Source: Desulfobacteraceae bacterium (GTDB taxonomy: Bacteria; Desulfobacterota; Desulfobacteria; Desulfobacterales; Desulfosarcinaceae). Taken from it: DNA of 64,000 nt. Below are positions 35,913 to 45,009 of the stretch, piece by piece; position 1 is the first letter of the stretch, and each line of letters begins with the position of its first letter. The DNA lies in the NCBI GenBank assembly GCA_024230435.1, contig JAAERL010000145.1:22458-86457 (forward strand). Direction: 5' to 3'. The position numbers and the translations under genes were made by a program. The notes under the pieces were generated by a model. The model was given only the letters and a program-made list of their open reading frames with translations. It was not told the origin of the DNA and made no database searches.

Positions 35913-35970
35913 TTTCAATCTAAATAGAAATCGTTATTAACTTATTATAAAATGGTAGGTGAGTGTAGGA

Positions 35971-36666
35971 ATGAGTCAAAAAACACGTATTTCCATTAAG
36001 GATGATAAAAAATTAAAGCCTGGCAAATCGAAAAATAAGACACATGAACCTGCGGACCAAGAAGATGTGGTGAATATGAATGAGGAATCCGATCGGTACG
36101 TATTAGGGGAGCTGGACGATGAAAACGAAATAGACGATAAAAACGAAATAAATGATTCGTCCAGCAAAAGTCAAGCAGACGATCAAAGTGAATTAAAGGA
36201 AAAACTGGCTGAGGCTGAGACCAAATCCAAAGACTACTATGATCGGCTTTTACGGCTTTCAGCCGAGTTTGATAACTATAAAAAGAGAACTTCGCGGCAA
36301 ACGCGTGATTTGGCAAAATATGCCAATGAAAAGCTGGTAAAGGAAATATTATCGGTCGTTGATAATTTAGAAAGGGCCATTGATGCCGTGTCCAAGGAAG
36401 ATGCCGAAAACAATTCACTGCTTCAAGGGGTTCATCTCACTCTTGGTGAGGTGCTTAAAATTTTAGAAAGACATGATGTTAAACCCATTAAATCTTTAGG
36501 CCAGCCATTTGACCCGGCATACCATCAGGCCATGATGCAGGAAGAAGATGATGAAAAACCAGCCAATACGATTATCCGGGAGATGCAGAAAGGATACATG
36601 CTCCATGACAGATTGCTGCGTCCGGCAATGGTGGGTGTATCCAGATCTGCTGAAAACAAAAGTTAA
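35971..36666 (+). CDS. grpE: Nucleotide exchange factor GrpE
   Basis: 231 aa from ATG 35971 (AGGTGAG upstream; a GTG at 35959 is an alternative). Acidic, charged N-terminus; a long coiled coil from SELKEKLAEAETKSKDYYDR; the GrpE signature AEFDNYKKRTSRQTRDLAKYA; and a C-terminal beta domain (FDPAYHQAMM..YMLHDRLLRPAMVGVS). It releases ADP from DnaK. dnaK follows 64 bp later. Confidence 0.92.
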   Translation: MSQKTRISIKDDKKLKPGKSKNKTHEPADQEDVVNMNEESDRYVLGELDDENEIDDKNEINDSSSKSQADDQSELKEKLAEAETKSKDYYDRLLRLSAEFDNYKKRTSRQTRDLAKYANEKLVKEILSVVDNLERAIDAVSKEDAENNSLLQGVHLTLGEVLKILERHDVKPIKSLGQPFDPAYHQAMMQEEDDEKPANTIIREMQKGYMLHDRLLRPAMVGVSRSAENKS

Positions 36667-36730
36667 TAGAAATATTAAACTAACGATATTATTTAAATTA
36701 TAGTTGTACATTATTCAAGGAGGAAACCAA

Positions 36731-38668
36731 ATGGGCAAGATTATCGGAATCGATCTAGGTACTACTAACTCATGCGTAGCAGTAATGGAAGGGGGCGAGG
36801 CCAAGGTGATAACCAACCCTGACGGTGGGCGCACCACTCCATCGAGTGTTGCCGTTTCTGAAGGCGGAGAGCGGTTGGTAGGTCAGATTGCCAAGCGGCA
36901 GGCAATTACAAACCCGGAGAATACGATTTTTGGTGTAAAACGTCTCATTGGCCGTAAATTTGATTCAAAACCGATTCAGGATGATGTGAAAATCCTGCCT
37001 TATCATTTGAAGCGGGCTGAGAACGGAGACGTACGGATTGACCTGCGCGGCACACTCAATAGCCCTGCAGAGATTTCATCCTATATTTTGTCTTATATCA
37101 AAAAGTACTCTGAAGAGTACTTGGGAGAAACCGTAACCGATGCGGTTATTACCGTTCCGGCTTATTTTGATGACAGCCAGCGGCAAGCCACCAAAGACGC
37201 AGGAAAAATCGCAGGGTTGAATGTATTGAGAATCATTAATGAGCCAACGGCCGCCTCCTTAGCCTACGGTCTGGATAAAAGGAGCGAAGAAAAAATTGCC
37301 GTTTTCGACCTTGGCGGTGGCACTTTTGACATTTCCATTTTGGAAATCGGAGAAGGGGTTTTTGAAGTAAAGGCCACAAATGGTGATACCCATCTAGGGG
37401 GCGAGGATTTTGACCTGCGAATTATCGACTACCTGGCAACGGAATTCCAAAAAGACCAGGGCATAAATTTGCGCAAGGATAAAATGGCTCTGCAAAGGCT
37501 AAAAGAAGCTGCTGAAAAAGCCAAAATGGAGCTGTCCAGCTCCAAGGAGACAGAAGTTAATCTTCCGTTCATCACTGCGGACAGCAGCGGTCCTAAGCAT
37601 TTGAATATTAAACTTAACCGGGCAAAACTGGAATCCTTGGTTTCTGATTTGCTTGACAAGCTTGAGATCCCGTGCCGTACGTCCTTGAAAGACGCCGGAT
37701 TTTCTCCATCGGACATTAAGGAGATAATTTTGGTTGGCGGTATGACCCGTATGCCCGCTGTGCAGGAACGCGTTAAAAAGATTTTCGGTAAAGATCCCAA
37801 CAAAAGTGTAAATCCGGATGAAGTCGTTGCTGTTGGAGCAGCGATTCAAGGTGGCGTACTTAAAGGGGATGTCAAGGATGTTCTGCTTTTGGATGTTACG
37901 CCTCTTTCGTTAGGAATCGAAACATTGGGCGGTGTTATGACCCGTCTTATCGATAAAAACACAACCATTCCTACGCGTAAAAGCCAGGTTTTTTCAACTG
38001 CGGCTGATAATCAGCCTGCCGTATCCATTCATGTGCTGCAGGGTGAGCGCGAAATGGCTGCCAGCAACAAAACCCTCGGCCGTTTCGAGTTGGTAGGAAT
38101 TACCCCGGCGCCGAGAGGTGTTCCTCAAATAGAGGTGACCTTTGATATTGACGCCAACGGCATTGTAAAGGTATCGGCTAAAGATAGCGCTACGGGTAAA
38201 GAGCAATCTATTCAAATAACGGCCTCAAGCGGTATGTCAAAAGAGGAAATAGATCAGGCCGTCAAAGATGCCGAACTGCATTCCGAAGAAGATAAAAAGA
38301 AAAGAGAAATTGTAGAAGCCTGTAACCATGCCGACAGCCTTGTTTATTCTACAGAAAAATCCCTTAAAGATCTGGGAGATAAGGTAGAGGCAGATACGCG
38401 CAGCAAAGTTGAGTCTGCTGTGGCCGATTTGAAAAAGGCTATGGAAACCGATAATATTGAAGATATCAAAGCCAAGAGTGAGGCTCTTACCCAATCCTCC
38501 CACAAGCTTGCCGAAGCTGTGTACCAGCAAGCCGCCCAAAGCGAACAGCCCGGAGCACAAGAAGGCGCTCAGCAGTCCGAAGGCGGCGAACAGGATACAG
38601 CAGACGCTTCCCAGGATGATGATGTCGTGGATGCTGATTTCGAAGAAGTCAAGGAAGACAAAAAATAA
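36731..38668 (+). CDS. dnaK: Molecular chaperone DnaK
   Basis: 645-aa Hsp70. Actin-like ATPase signatures: [36 protein letters not shown], and [16 protein letters not shown]. Substrate-binding domain [18 protein letters not shown]. The C-terminus is Gln/Glu rich and ends [20 protein letters not shown] 36731 has AGGAGG 7 nt upstream. Downstream of grpE; no dnaJ is in the window. A strong terminator follows. Confidence 0.95.
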   Translation: MGKIIGIDLGTTNSCVAVMEGGEAKVITNPDGGRTTPSSVAVSEGGERLVGQIAKRQAITNPENTIFGVKRLIGRKFDSKPIQDDVKILPYHLKRAENGDVRIDLRGTLNSPAEISSYILSYIKKYSEEYLGETVTDAVITVPAYFDDSQRQATKDAGKIAGLNVLRIINEPTAASLAYGLDKRSEEKIAVFDLGGGTFDISILEIGEGVFEVKATNGDTHLGGEDFDLRIIDYLATEFQKDQGINLRKDKMALQRLKEAAEKAKMELSSSKETEVNLPFITADSSGPKHLNIKLNRAKLESLVSDLLDKLEIPCRTSLKDAGFSPSDIKEIILVGGMTRMPAVQERVKKIFGKDPNKSVNPDEVVAVGAAIQGGVLKGDVKDVLLLDVTPLSLGIETLGGVMTRLIDKNTTIPTRKSQVFSTAADNQPAVSIHVLQGEREMAASNKTLGRFELVGITPAPRGVPQIEVTFDIDANGIVKVSAKDSATGKEQSIQITASSGMSKEEIDQAVKDAELHSEEDKKKREIVEACNHADSLVYSTEKSLKDLGDKVEADTRSKVESAVADLKKAMETDNIEDIKAKSEALTQSSHKLAEAVYQQAAQSEQPGAQEGAQQSEGGEQDTADASQDDDVVDADFEEVKEDKK

Positions 38669-38720
38669 TCCGCATGTTGAATCAAGTCTCTCATGTTGCA
38701 AGATTTGATAGAGTTTTAAA

Positions 38721-38755
38721 AGCCCACCGTGTTATAAAACACGATGGGCTTTTTT
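38721..38755 (+). terminator. Rho-independent terminator after dnaK
   Basis: AGCCCACCGTGTT, loop ATAA, AACACGATGGGCT, then TTTTTT. The stem is about 12 bp with one mismatch. Confidence 0.9.
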
Positions 38756-38829
38756 GAAGCATCTAAGATCCTAAAGTCTTATTTTTGGCAAAGCCCGCCT
38801 TGCGGGCAAAGTGTTTCAAGATAACATAC

Positions 38830-39110
38830 GATTAGCCTGAGTCAACAACCCCTGGGCTTAAGCCCGAGGGGCTTGAGAGGTAACTATTAAGCCCGGTTGA
38901 TTAGCCTAAGCTCTTTGAGAGCTACGTTACACTGGAATATATAGTCACCCTGGAATACTTAACACGTTCCAGGCGCTGAGGCCGGTGATTAAACATACCT
39001 GAGGGCAAGAGTAAGTGTTGCCGGTAAAAACCCTTTGTAACATTTGCGAAGTGGATCACTCTCTTGTAAAGTGATGGCGGAACTTGAGAGTACCCGCCAA
39101 AATTCAAAAT
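38830..39110 (+). ncRNA. Probable HEARO/omega RNA of an IscB-type system
   Basis: About 280 nt dense in hairpins directly upstream of a truncated IscB gene. Stems visible: CCCC...GGGG around GGGC-TTAA-GCCC (38849-38871), AGCTCT-TTG-AGAGCT (38909-38923), CTGGAA...TTCCAG (38950-38972), ATCACT...AGTGAT (about 39056-39075), GGCGG...CCGCC (39076-39098). The 5'-adjacent position and the run of stems fit HEARO (omega RNA), which guides IscB. The hairpin at 38793-38807 (GCCCGC-CTT-GCGGGC) may be part of it. No covariance search was possible. Confidence 0.55.
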
Positions 39111-39128
39111 GGAAATCGAATTGGTTGC

Positions 39129-39404
39129 ATGTGTAAAAATATGAGAGGCAGACCGTTGATGCCTGCAAATTGCCGAAAAGCTCGATTATTGTTGAAACAA
39201 GGCAAAGCGGCGATTGTCTGCCACAGTCCGTTTACCATTCAACTCAAATACCCTACTGGGCAAACAAAGCAGGAATTAATACTGGGAATCGATGCCGGAT
39301 ATTCAAATATCGGTTATTCGATTTGGAGTGATGGACATTTTCGTTGTTTGATTGGAAAATCGTCAATTGATACTGTAGGCCAATATATTGAATCACAAGG
39401 ATAA
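39129..39404 (+). pseudogene. Truncated IscB-like RNA-guided nuclease, N-terminal part
   Basis: 91 aa. The PLMP/RRXRR N-terminus is clear: MRGRPLMPANCRKARLLLKQ, GKAAIVCHSPFTIQLKYPTG. The RuvC-I segment LILGIDAGYSNIGYS keeps the catalytic Asp. The frame then ends after FRCLIGKSS...YIESQG, whereas IscB proteins run to roughly 400-500 aa with bridge helix, HNH and RuvC II/III. Those parts are missing, so this is a decayed nuclease. Starts: ATG 39129. It belongs to the IS200/605-like obligate mobile class. The associated RNA may still be transcribed. Confidence 0.7.
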
Positions 39405-39506
39405 TTACACAGAGGCGATTCATAGATATTTGTTTGGACTTGAACAGGGCATTTTTTTTTAATATAGCATTCCTTTATGCGCTCAACAAAAAGGAAAGGA
39501 ATAAAA

Positions 39507-41090
39507 ATGATGAAGGTGCTGATAAGTGATAACTTAGGACAAATCGGCATCCAGATGTTTCAGGAAACCGAGGGGATTGAGGTGGATGTTATTACAGGGC
39601 TTTCACCTAATGAACTCAAGGATATTATTGGAGCATACGATGCATTGGTAATCCGCAGCTCAACCCGGGTTACCGAAGATTTACTTGAAGCTGCAACCAA
39701 TCTTAAAGTTGTGGGCCGGGCAGGTATTGGCCTGGATAATGTGGACATTGCCGCCGCAACAAAACGCGGGGTAGCTGTAATGAATACACCTACAGGCAAT
39801 GTCATTACAACTGCTGAACATGCCATTGCAATGATGCTGGCGCTTTCGCGCAATATCCCTAAGGGCACAAGCACGCTTAAACAGGGACAATGGGAAAAAA
39901 AACAATTACAGGGACGCGAGCTTTACCAAAAAACATTGGGCGTAATCGGCTATGGAAAAATTGGAGCCATTGTTGCGGATTTGGCGCGTGGTTTGAAAAT
40001 GCGTGTAATTATTTACGATCCTTTTGTGTCTCCTGATAAAATTGTTAATGACGGTTTTGAAGCCGTAACGCTTGAAGAGCTTTATCGCCAATCCGATTAT
40101 ATCACCGTTCATGTACCCAAGTTGAAAAATACCCGAAACCTGATTGACAAGAGCGCTTTTGAAAAAATGAAAGAAGGCGTTATGTTGATTAATTGCGCAA
40201 GAGGCGGAATCGTCAACGAAAAGGATCTTTATGACGCCATTGTATCAGGTAAAGCCGGCGGTGCGGCTCTGGATGTCTTTGAAAATGAACCCCCTGTAAA
40301 AAACCCTCTGATCGACCTTGACCAAGTTATTTGTACGCCGCATTTAGGAGCATCCACAAAAGAGGCTCAGACCAACGTAGCGGTTATGGTGGCGCAACAA
40401 ATTATCAGTTATTTAAAAACCCATACCATTATTAACGCAGTTAATGTGCCTTCCGTAACAGGTGAGACACTTGAAAAAGTAGGGCCATATATTACCTTGG
40501 CTGATCAAATGGGAACTTTGCAGGCCCAGCTTATCAGCGGGGCGCCCACACAGGTGGTTGTGGAATATTTCGGTGATTTTAAGGGGATTGACTTGTCGCC
40601 GGTAACCACCGCTTTGCTTAAAGGTATGTTGATGCCTATGGTAAATGAGGTGGTTAACTTTGTGAACGCCCGCGTATTGGCCAGCGAAAGGGGCATAAAG
40701 ATAACCGAAACGACTAGTAGTGCTCATGATGAATATACTTATCTTATTACCATGAAGGTGTTGACCACCGAAGGCGAAAGCGTGGTGTCCGGAACAATTT
40801 TCGGAAAAAAAGCTACACGCATTGTACGTATTAACACCTTCCGGCTGGAAATGATCCCATTGGGTCATATGGCTCTGATTCACAATCTGGATGTTCCCGG
40901 TTCTATTGGCGAGATTGGGACAACTCTGGGCAAGCATAATATTAATATCGGACGCATGCAGGTGGGACAAGAAACAGGCGGAGACCGGAACATCATATTT
41001 CTCTGTACGGATACTCCAATCCCCGATGAGGTTGTAGACAAATTGCGCTTGCTAAAAACCGTAAAGACGGTTATCCCTTTGGAGTTTTGA
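39507..41090 (+). CDS. serA: D-3-phosphoglycerate dehydrogenase (long form)
   Basis: First step of serine synthesis, oxidising 3-phosphoglycerate with NAD. 527 aa. NAD-binding fold TLGVIGYGKIGAIVADLARG; active-site segments NCARGGIVNEKDLYDA and TPHLGASTKEAQ; an allosteric intervening domain; and a C-terminal ACT domain (GHMALIHNLDVPGSIGEIGT) that binds serine. Length matches the mycobacterial-type long SerA. ATG 39507 is preceded by AAAGGAA. The next ATG (39510) is nearly equivalent. Confidence 0.93.
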   Translation: MMKVLISDNLGQIGIQMFQETEGIEVDVITGLSPNELKDIIGAYDALVIRSSTRVTEDLLEAATNLKVVGRAGIGLDNVDIAAATKRGVAVMNTPTGNVITTAEHAIAMMLALSRNIPKGTSTLKQGQWEKKQLQGRELYQKTLGVIGYGKIGAIVADLARGLKMRVIIYDPFVSPDKIVNDGFEAVTLEELYRQSDYITVHVPKLKNTRNLIDKSAFEKMKEGVMLINCARGGIVNEKDLYDAIVSGKAGGAALDVFENEPPVKNPLIDLDQVICTPHLGASTKEAQTNVAVMVAQQIISYLKTHTIINAVNVPSVTGETLEKVGPYITLADQMGTLQAQLISGAPTQVVVEYFGDFKGIDLSPVTTALLKGMLMPMVNEVVNFVNARVLASERGIKITETTSSAHDEYTYLITMKVLTTEGESVVSGTIFGKKATRIVRINTFRLEMIPLGHMALIHNLDVPGSIGEIGTTLGKHNINIGRMQVGQETGGDRNIIFLCTDTPIPDEVVDKLRLLKTVKTVIPLEF

Positions 41091-41165
41091 AAATTAATGC
41101 CTATGTAAAATTTTTTTGCAAAATTTGCGGATAAACTCTGATTCCTTATCCGTCAGGAGCAACTT

Positions 41166-41492
41166 ATGACTGAAAGTAACGATCAAACGCGTTCCGCTGA
41201 AGGTGGCGAGGCGCATTCGAAAACTGATCAAGATAAAAAGTTTGCATTACCCAAGATCGATTTTTCAACTTTTGTGTTATCGATTAATTCATCGGCTCTG
41301 GTGCAGCTTGGCTTGATTGAAGATCCGGCCGGTGCTCAAAAGGCCAAAAATTTGCCCATGGCTAAGCAGACAATTGATATACTGGCGATGCTGGAAGAAA
41401 AAACCAAAGGCAATCTTACCAATGATGAAGAGAATATTCTTAAAAATATTCTTTATGAATTAAAAATGCTTTACGTCAAAGAAACGAGTTAG
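41166..41492 (+). CDS. DUF1844-domain protein
   Basis: 108 aa. The C-terminal two thirds match DUF1844 (ALVQLGLIEDPAG...AKQTIDILAMLEEKTKGNLT, then DEENILKNILYELKMLYV). The function of the family is unknown; it is widespread in deltaproteobacteria. AGGAG precedes the ATG. It is followed by ispE 33 bp later. Confidence 0.85.
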   Translation: MTESNDQTRSAEGGEAHSKTDQDKKFALPKIDFSTFVLSINSSALVQLGLIEDPAGAQKAKNLPMAKQTIDILAMLEEKTKGNLTNDEENILKNILYELKMLYVKETS

Positions 41493-41525
41493 TACATATT
41501 CGCAAATAGGCAAATTGTGTGATCG

Positions 41526-42434
41526 ATGACCGGTTCGAATCAAAATCCAGCAAATGGAGCAGGTTCATACTCCATTGACGTTAATGCGCCGGCTAAAGTC
41601 AATCTGTTCTTGAAAGTGATCAGCCGCCGGCCTGATGGATACCATGAGTTGCGGTCTCTTATGTGCTGTATTGATTTGTTTGATACGCTTACATTGAGTC
41701 TGCCGGCTGATGAAAATACCCTTGAATGCGACCATCCGGACCTTCCGGTGGACAAGACCAACCTGGCCCTAAAGGCTGCGCTTTTATTTAACCGGCGGTT
41801 GTCAGAAATTTCACAAAAAACAGCACATAAGGTTTGCCTGCGTCTCAAAAAAAGAATCCCATTGGGCGCCGGACTTGGAGGAGGCAGCACTGATGCGGCG
41901 GCAGTCCTTAAAGGTCTCAATAGGTTATACGGGTATCCGTTTGATCGTATTCAGCTACTAAATATGAGCCTGCAGCTGGGCGCCGATGTTCCATTTTTTA
42001 TAGACCAGAAACCTGCCATTGCAGGTGGAATCGGAGAGAAACTTACACAATTTAAAGGGTTAAACGCTTTCAATGTTGTTCTGGTCTATCCGGGATTTGC
42101 GATATCGACAGCGCAAGCCTTTAAAAATTTTAATTTAGGATTGACAAAAGATAGAAAAAAAACTAAAAAACCCTTTTTTGAAAGCGGAAAATTTGATGTG
42201 AACAATCATTTGTATAACGACCTCGAATTAACCGTTGGAAAAAAGTACCCGATCATTGGAAAGATGAAAAGAGAGCTTTTAAATCAAGGAGCTATTGGTG
42301 CTGTGATGAGCGGCAGCGGATCAACAGTATTCGGACTGTACGAAAGCCTTGCCGCTGCTCGTAATGCAAAGGCGTCACTTGCTAAACAGCAAAGCTGGCG
42401 TATATTTGCAGCAAAGCTTTTGGTGAACGATTAA
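41526..42434 (+). CDS. ispE: 4-diphosphocytidyl-2-C-methyl-D-erythritol kinase
   Basis: Phosphorylates CDP-ME in the non-mevalonate isoprenoid pathway. 302 aa. GHMP kinase motifs: APAKVNLFLKVISRRPDGYH, the glycine-rich loop PLGAGLGGGSTDAAAVL, and SGSGSTVFGLYE. ATG 41526; no strong ribosome site. The tRNA-Gln gene follows 45 bp later and prs after that, an order shared with many Gram-negative bacteria. Confidence 0.93.
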   Translation: MTGSNQNPANGAGSYSIDVNAPAKVNLFLKVISRRPDGYHELRSLMCCIDLFDTLTLSLPADENTLECDHPDLPVDKTNLALKAALLFNRRLSEISQKTAHKVCLRLKKRIPLGAGLGGGSTDAAAVLKGLNRLYGYPFDRIQLLNMSLQLGADVPFFIDQKPAIAGGIGEKLTQFKGLNAFNVVLVYPGFAISTAQAFKNFNLGLTKDRKKTKKPFFESGKFDVNNHLYNDLELTVGKKYPIIGKMKRELLNQGAIGAVMSGSGSTVFGLYESLAAARNAKASLAKQQSWRIFAAKLLVND

Positions 42435-42479
42435 ACAACATCGGCACCTATATTATTTTGATTTCCATTCTCTTTTTAC

Positions 42480-42554
42480 TGGGGCGTCGTCAAGTGGTAA
42501 GACACAGGATTTTGGTTCCTGCACTCGGAGGTTCGAGTCCTCCCGCCCCAGCCA
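42480..42554 (+). tRNA. tRNA-Gln (anticodon TTG)
   Basis: Acceptor TGGGGCG pairs with CGCCCCA. The anticodon arm is CAGGA, loop TTTTGGT, TCCTG, giving TTG (reads CAA). The T-arm GGAGG-TTCGAGT-CCTCC is intact. CCA is encoded (42552-42554). Length 75 nt. Confidence 0.95.
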
Positions 42555-42738
42555 ATTTTTATGCCGGCAAAGATGATGATGGGCACGTAGCATACCTCCG
42601 GCCGAATTGTACCGCATTGGTGAAACACGTCGGTGGCGTAAATACGTGTTGCATCGAATATTTTATTTGTGTGTGCAACAAAATGCGTAAGTCGACATTT
42701 AATGCCGGCTATTTGCATAAGGGAGAGGCAAGCTAGTC

Positions 42739-43692
42739 GTGGTCAGTAGAACGCTCAATGATTTTTGGATATTTTCCGGCAACTCAAATCCTGCTCTTGC
42801 GAAAAGAATCTGTAATTATTTGCAAATGCCGCTTGGGGGGGCAAAAATTACAACCTTCAGCGATGGTGAAATTCAAATCGAAATACACGATAACGTTCGC
42901 ACCAAGGATGTGTTCCTCATTCAATCTACAAGCTATCCGGTAAACGACAATCTGATGGAGTTGCTCCTGATGATTGACGCCATGAAAAGGGCTTCGGCCA
43001 GCCGTATTACCGTTGTTATTCCCTACTACGGATATGCGCGTCAGGATAAAAAAGTCGCTCCACGCGTACCCATCAGCGCCAAGCTTGTTGCCGACTTGCT
43101 TACTCAGGCGGGAGCATCAAGAATAATTACCGTAGATTTGCATGCAGGACAAATACAGGGCTTTTTTAATATTCCTGTGGATAACCTGTTTGCAGCGCCT
43201 ATTTTGCTCAATCACATGCGAAGCCATTTTACAAACGATATCGTTGTCGTTTCTCCTGATGCAGGCGGCGTTGAACGCGCCCGTGCGTTTGCCAAAAGGC
43301 TTGGGGCCGGGCTGGCAATTGTTGATAAACGCCGCAGCGCCCCCAATGAAGCAAAAGCGATGGCGATCATTGGTGATGTTAATAACAAAACGGCAATTAT
43401 ACTGGACGATATGGTTGATACCGCCGGCACAATGACAGAGGCGGTAGGCGTACTTCTGGAAAAAGGGGCTCGAGAGGTTCATGCATGCTGTGCACATCCC
43501 GTTCTTTCAGGTCCGGCTATCGAGCGCATAAACAAATGTGAGCTGCGGAGTCTGGTGGTTACCGACACGATTCAGCTCACACCCGTAGGCCAAGCCTCTG
43601 ATAAAATCAAAGTGCTTTCGATAGCCGAACTGGTTGGAGAGGCCATTATTCGCAGCTACCGGGGTGATTCGGTAACGTCGCTGTTTGTATAA
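42739..43692 (+). CDS. prs: Ribose-phosphate pyrophosphokinase
   Basis: Makes PRPP for nucleotide, histidine and tryptophan synthesis. 317 aa. Signatures: [43 protein letters not shown], the PRPP site [16 protein letters not shown]. The start is GTG 42739 with an AGAGG-containing site about 11 nt upstream. It sits downstream of tRNA-Gln and upstream of rplY. Confidence 0.94.
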   Translation: MVSRTLNDFWIFSGNSNPALAKRICNYLQMPLGGAKITTFSDGEIQIEIHDNVRTKDVFLIQSTSYPVNDNLMELLLMIDAMKRASASRITVVIPYYGYARQDKKVAPRVPISAKLVADLLTQAGASRIITVDLHAGQIQGFFNIPVDNLFAAPILLNHMRSHFTNDIVVVSPDAGGVERARAFAKRLGAGLAIVDKRRSAPNEAKAMAIIGDVNNKTAIILDDMVDTAGTMTEAVGVLLEKGAREVHACCAHPVLSGPAIERINKCELRSLVVTDTIQLTPVGQASDKIKVLSIAELVGEAIIRSYRGDSVTSLFV

Positions 43693-43724
43693 AGCAAATT
43701 TCCCCTTCAAGGAGGTAACTTTTT

Positions 43725-44366
43725 TTGAATACCATTGAGTTAAAAGCAAAAACCCGTACTACAAAAGGAAACGGCCCTGCACGCAGGCTGAGGCGCGAAG
43801 GACATTTACCTGCGGTACTTTACGGACCAAAGACAGAACCGAATTTGCTCTCTATTTCTATTCGCGACCTGGAAATGTTGATAAAGAATGGCAATCTGGG
43901 CCGATGCATTTTAAATCTAGACATCGATGACGGTAAACGCGTCACTTACGCCATGGTCAAGGAGCTGCAAACCCATCCGCTGACCCGGAGCTTTATCCAC
44001 ATTGATCTGTATGAAATTGATATGAAACGAAAAATTCGAGTTAACATTCCTGTCACTACTGTTGGCAAATCCGCTGGGGTAGAAATGGGGGGTATGCTTG
44101 AAATTATACGCCGCGAACTGGAAGTTCTATGCCTGCCAAGCTCTATTCCAAATGACATTGTAATAGACATCACAGATATTGGTATCGGTGGCTCGGTTCA
44201 TGTTGAGGATATCCAATTGGAAGGCGATGTTGAAATTTTTCACGATGTAAATTTTACGGTGGTAGCAGTTACATCGGCCAAGAAGGAAAAAGAAGAAGAG
44301 GAAGAAGAAGTTGAGGCCGCTGAAGAAGATGAGGCTGCTGAAGAGGGTAAAGAGGAAGAAGTGTAA
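43725..44366 (+). CDS. rplY: Ribosomal protein bL25 (Ctc type)
   Basis: 213 aa. N-terminal 5S-rRNA-binding domain (KAKTRTTKGNGPARRLRREG, LPAVLYG) and a TL5-like C-terminal domain, ending in a very acidic tail (EEEEEEVEAAEEDEAAEEGK). The start is TTG 43725 with a perfect AAGGAGGT 8 nt upstream. prs, rplY and pth form a conserved block. Confidence 0.93.
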   Translation: MNTIELKAKTRTTKGNGPARRLRREGHLPAVLYGPKTEPNLLSISIRDLEMLIKNGNLGRCILNLDIDDGKRVTYAMVKELQTHPLTRSFIHIDLYEIDMKRKIRVNIPVTTVGKSAGVEMGGMLEIIRRELEVLCLPSSIPNDIVIDITDIGIGGSVHVEDIQLEGDVEIFHDVNFTVVAVTSAKKEKEEEEEEVEAAEEDEAAEEGKEEEV

Positions 44367-44402
44367 TACATCACTTCCGGCTTTACTACAGGTTGCATTA
44401 CA

Positions 44403-44990
44403 ATGTCATTAGATGGGCTTTATTTAATTGCCGGGCTGGGTAATCCCGGCTCAAAATACATCAATACCCGGCACAACGCCGGTTTCATGGCTGTAGATAT
44501 GCTATCGGAAAAACACGGTTTTCCCGAACCACGGCTGAAATTCGGCACGCTTTACAGCCGTGGTGAAATTTTGGGCCACGATGTTATTTTGGCAAAACCA
44601 CAGACTTTTATGAACCGAAGCGGTCCTGCGTTGCGTAAGCTGGCAGATTATTTTAAGATTCAACGCAAGGCATTAATGGTCATTCACGACGAAATCGACC
44701 TTGCTTTTAGAAGATTAAAAATAAAAGAGAAAGGGGGCGATGGAGGACACAAAGGTTTAAGATCGCTTATAGAAGCTTTTGGAGGAAACGATTTTGTGCG
44801 GATTCGGTTAGGCATCGGCCGCTCCATCCATGGCAACGACGATGTTGTATCCCATGTGCTCAGCCAGTTCAGGCCGGAAGAGCAACAATCTCTAAATGAG
44901 TTTATTCAGCTTGTATGCGAAGCGATCGAAACCATTCTATGCAAAGGTATAAAGGAAGGGATGAATCGGTTCAATCAGAACCTATGTTAA
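44403..44990 (+). CDS. pth: Peptidyl-tRNA hydrolase
   Basis: Recycles peptidyl-tRNA. 195 aa. The family signature is complete: [20 protein letters not shown] (with catalytic His in TRHNAGF), [11 protein letters not shown], and VIHDEIDL...[15 protein letters not shown] 44403, 36 bp after rplY; no strong ribosome site. Confidence 0.94.
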   Translation: MSLDGLYLIAGLGNPGSKYINTRHNAGFMAVDMLSEKHGFPEPRLKFGTLYSRGEILGHDVILAKPQTFMNRSGPALRKLADYFKIQRKALMVIHDEIDLAFRRLKIKEKGGDGGHKGLRSLIEAFGGNDFVRIRLGIGRSIHGNDDVVSHVLSQFRPEEQQSLNEFIQLVCEAIETILCKGIKEGMNRFNQNLC

Positions 44991-45009
44991 CAATACAATG
45001 GAGGTCAGA

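Noticed and set aside
42458..42736. A 92-aa frame across tRNA-Gln
   Set aside because: It runs through the tRNA gene; translation is not plausible.
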